This document shows, in pieces, positions 62,091 to 64,000 of a stretch of 64,000 bases of DNA (the stretch's first letter is position 1; the number at the start of each line of letters is the position of its first letter). Source of the DNA: Anaeromyces robustus (Eukaryota > Neocallimastigomycota > Neocallimastigomycetes > Neocallimastigales > Neocallimastigaceae); contig MCFG01000096.1 of assembly GCA_002104895.1 (NCBI GenBank), forward strand, positions 119,672 to 183,671, written 5' to 3'. The notes beneath the pieces are model-generated. The model had not been told where the DNA came from. It ran no database searches and saw only the letters and a program-made list of their open reading frames with translations. The position numbers and the translations under genes are program-made.

Positions 62091-62237
62091 TATCAAAATT
62101 TAAATTATAAGATATTATTAATATCTTTCTTTGTTATGATTTTAAGAAAATAATTTATTTTAAAAATGATAAATAAAATTTATAAGATATTTTTTTTATA
62201 AATTTTTTTATTCTCATTTTATAACTGATGCTAAATG

Positions 62238-62269
<32 letters not shown>

Positions 62270-62412
62270 TATTTCATAATTATATAATTATGAGTTAATA
62301 TTTATTATAAAAAAAAAATAATTCTTTTTTTTTTTTTTTCATATTATTTTATAATTAATAGTAATTGAAATATTTAAAAATTTGAAATTTAAAAAAACAC
62401 GTAAAAAAATAA

Positions 62413-62457
62413 TTTTTTTTTTTTTTTTTTTTTTTTTTTATGGCACATAATTTGTAT
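62413..62457 (-). mobile_element. Second copy of the LINE 3' terminus
   Basis: On the minus strand this reads ATACAAATTATGTGCCAT followed by a run of 27 A. It matches the end of the main element (62639-62656) in 16 or 17 of 18 positions. It is either a severely 5'-truncated insertion or a duplicated tail. Confidence 0.6.
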
Positions 62458-62546
62458 AAAAAAATAATAAATATTTATATATTATATATTTAAATTTAAG
62501 ATACAAAAGTAAATTATTATTATATATTATTATTATTGTTGTTGTT

Positions 62547-62548
<2 letters not shown>

Positions 62549-62602
<54 letters not shown>
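62549..62602. repeat. ATTT array abutting the LINE poly-A tail
   Basis: About 13 ATTT units immediately beyond the T36 run, perhaps expanded from the poly-A junction. Confidence 0.9.
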
Positions 62603-62641
<39 letters not shown>

Positions 62642-64000
62642 GCACACAATTTGTACGTCAACTTTATTGAATTTAAATATTAAAATACATGAATCATAAA
62701 AAAAACACATAATGAAAAAAAATGATACTAAAAAAAAAAATAAAAACCAGTAAAATATTATAGATAATAATAGATAATACTGGAGGAAAAAAAGAAGTAT
62801 AATAATATTTAAAAACAATAAATCCATACAGCCCTTAATTCTAAATATAGAATTAAAGTAAAATTGATCTATCCTATTCCACTAGGGTCGGAAATAGGAT
62901 CGGCATTTGCCCTACTAGGCTGTCCTACTGTGTTATCAGCATTGACGTTCCTGGAGAGGTTGGTTTTAAATTTATTGAATAATATATGTTGTCTTTTACA
63001 GACAACAGGCATGATATCATTCAATAGAGCCGCAGATCGCAACAAGAATGGGGATTTTGAATAAGTACCAGATTCAGTCTGACACTTAAACAAACATTCC
63101 CATTCCTTTTTGTATGGACTATTGTTAATTCTATCACTAAAACCATAATCTCTACCACCAATTAAAAAAATATATATTCTATACCTATTAACTATTTTTT
63201 TACTACCTAATATATCTATATTACTAATACAATTAAACCTCATATTATTACTATTTTTATAACCCTTAACAATACTATTAATTCTATTATCTACACTAGG
63301 GTTATTACTGGTCCTAACTAAACTATTAAAAAGACTATCTAAAAAATAAAAAAAATTTCTATCTAAATCAGAGAAGTGATCAATACGAAGATTTTTAAAT
63401 AAGAAACAATTTATAAACCAATGATCAATTCTCTGATAACTGTCACAATGGAAACAACATGAACAACAATTAGGACAAGAATTATTAATCATTTTAGCAG
63501 CTTTTGCAACTCTAGCATCGATTTTATATCCACATCTTGCCCTAAGTATCCACCGAAAACCTTTGCTATATTCAGGAAATTCTAGATTAAGCTTTAAGTA
63601 ACTTCTTGATTCTTCAAAGTTGTACAATTTATAAGTTTTAGCTTTAATTGATTTATCACTGTTCATGTCTCTGTCCCAATAGAATTCCATAATTTCTTTA
63701 GTAGAGGATGAAATATTGTTTAATTTATCATTTAATATTTTACTTTCTTTGTCCCAAGTCCATTTTCTTGTTGTAGCAACATTATTAACTATCTTTGAGA
63801 TAATGCAGTTGGAGTCCTTCCACTTATTAAAACATCTAACCTGAGCTAAAGCACATTTACCAGAAAGTGGAGGAATATTGAGTTCTTTTGAGATGCAATA
63901 AATAGAAACAAAAGAATTATGTTTCGAGTAGCCTAAAATCCAATAAAAACCTTTGTTAATTATTGTTTGTGTAGAACTAGTATTGTTTTTGTTAGAACCA
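62603..64000 (-). mobile_element. 3' part of a non-LTR (LINE-type) retrotransposon
   Basis: The element enters from the right edge and ends on the minus strand in GTGCCAT plus a 36-base A tail (62603-62638). It comprises an open C-terminal reading frame (62869-64000) and a 3' UTR of about 230 bases. A poly-A end and no long terminal repeat indicate LINE-type retrotransposition. The 5' end and any target-site duplication lie outside the window. Base composition is clearly less AT-rich than the flanks, as expected for a mobile element. Confidence 0.8.
62869..64000 (-). CDS. LINE reverse transcriptase ORF, C-terminal part (partial)
   Basis: Open from the window edge to the TAG at 62869-62871, about 377 residues with no start in the window. 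The order fits the region after the reverse transcriptase core. It begins with a Trp-rich segment containing IPPLSGKCALAQVRCFNKW, then RGFRWILRARCGYKID-like sequence (GFRWILRARCGYKIDARVAK at about 63530-63590). The zinc-binding zf-RVT type cluster follows, with CPNC, CCFHC and the closing HWFINC. These C-terminal domains bind template RNA in LINEs. The last 150 residues include FLIGGRDYG. The frame is unbroken, so the copy may be young. RT and endonuclease domains would lie beyond 64000 and are not seen. Confidence 0.78.
   Translation of the reverse strand, partial: GSNKNNTSSTQTIINKGFYWILGYSKHNSFVSIYCISKELNIPPLSGKCALAQVRCFNKWKDSNCIISKIVNNVATTRKWTWDKESKILNDKLNNISSSTKEIMEFYWDRDMNSDKSIKAKTYKLYNFEESRSYLKLNLEFPEYSKGFRWILRARCGYKIDARVAKAAKMINNSCPNCCSCCFHCDSYQRIDHWFINCFLFKNLRIDHFSDLDRNFFYFLDSLFNSLVRTSNNPSVDNRINSIVKGYKNSNNMRFNCISNIDILGSKKIVNRYRIYIFLIGGRDYGFSDRINNSPYKKEWECLFKCQTESGTYSKSPFLLRSAALLNDIMPVVCKRQHILFNKFKTNLSRNVNADNTVGQPSRANADPISDPSGIG

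Larger units (their letters stand above)
61530..62412. other. Intergenic region with hairpin and direct repeats
   Basis: No gene is seen. A long palindrome at 61582-61620, a duplication with an 83-base period at about 61622-61760, a CAAAACAAAAAA array at 61973-62016 and A/T runs of 24 or more (62050-62083, 62239-62262) are present. Confidence 0.6.

Noticed and set aside
62864-63064. Plus-strand 66-residue frame
   Set aside because: Antisense of the LINE ORF, which has clear zinc-cluster motifs on the minus strand.

Overview
The window is nuclear DNA of a flagellated, intron-rich eukaryote with extremely AT-rich sequence. The best fit is an anaerobic gut fungus (Neocallimastigomycota). Intergenic DNA is almost pure A/T, coding exons are somewhat richer in G/C, introns run GT...AG, proteins carry long Asn tracts, and multi-repeat ankyrin genes and a non-LTR retrotransposon are present. 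Two centriole/cilium-type genes (CEP41-like and CCDC13-like) argue against Dictyostelium and yeasts, which share the AT bias or the core genes but lack flagella. The UDP-GlcNAc/chitin precursor gene AGM1/PCM1 is compatible with a fungus. No taxonomic search could be run, so this placement is inference.

Layout, left to right: SQS1-like R3H/G-patch protein (+, 1821-4319); phosphoacetylglucosamine mutase (+, six exons, 5730-8537); CCDC13-like coiled-coil protein (+, about 17 exons, 9960-14086); TLDc/OXR1-type protein (+, four exons, 15549-17760); XPB/SSL2 helicase of TFIIH (+, 11 exons, 19735-24075); a MITE-like repeat cluster (25459-25790); a type I membrane protein (-, four exons, 26395-28631); a gene desert of about 6.2 kb; CEP41-like rhodanese protein (+, nine exons, 34887-37232) with a microexon and a possible U12-type AT-AC intron; an RRxS-repeat coiled-coil protein (-, three exons, 38991-42366); a desert with a probable decayed gene (about 45070-45990); PFS2/WDR33 (+, 11 exons, 46979-51604); two intronless ankyrin-repeat genes (+, 53879-55882 and 57360-61529); and the 3' end of a LINE-type element (-, 62639-64000), with a second copy of its 3' terminus next to it.

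The genes are independent eukaryotic units, not an operon. Several are core nuclear machinery: transcription and repair (XPB), 3'-end formation (PFS2), and RNA helicase activation (SQS1). Others serve the zoospore flagellum (CEP41, CCDC13) and wall precursor supply (AGM1). Microsatellites (ATT, AAAT and AAATAT types) fill intergenic DNA, make up most of several introns, and run into coding sequence as Asn or Met/Asn tracts. Exon joins were worked out by hand from splice signals, reading phase and recalled family motifs, with no transcript data.
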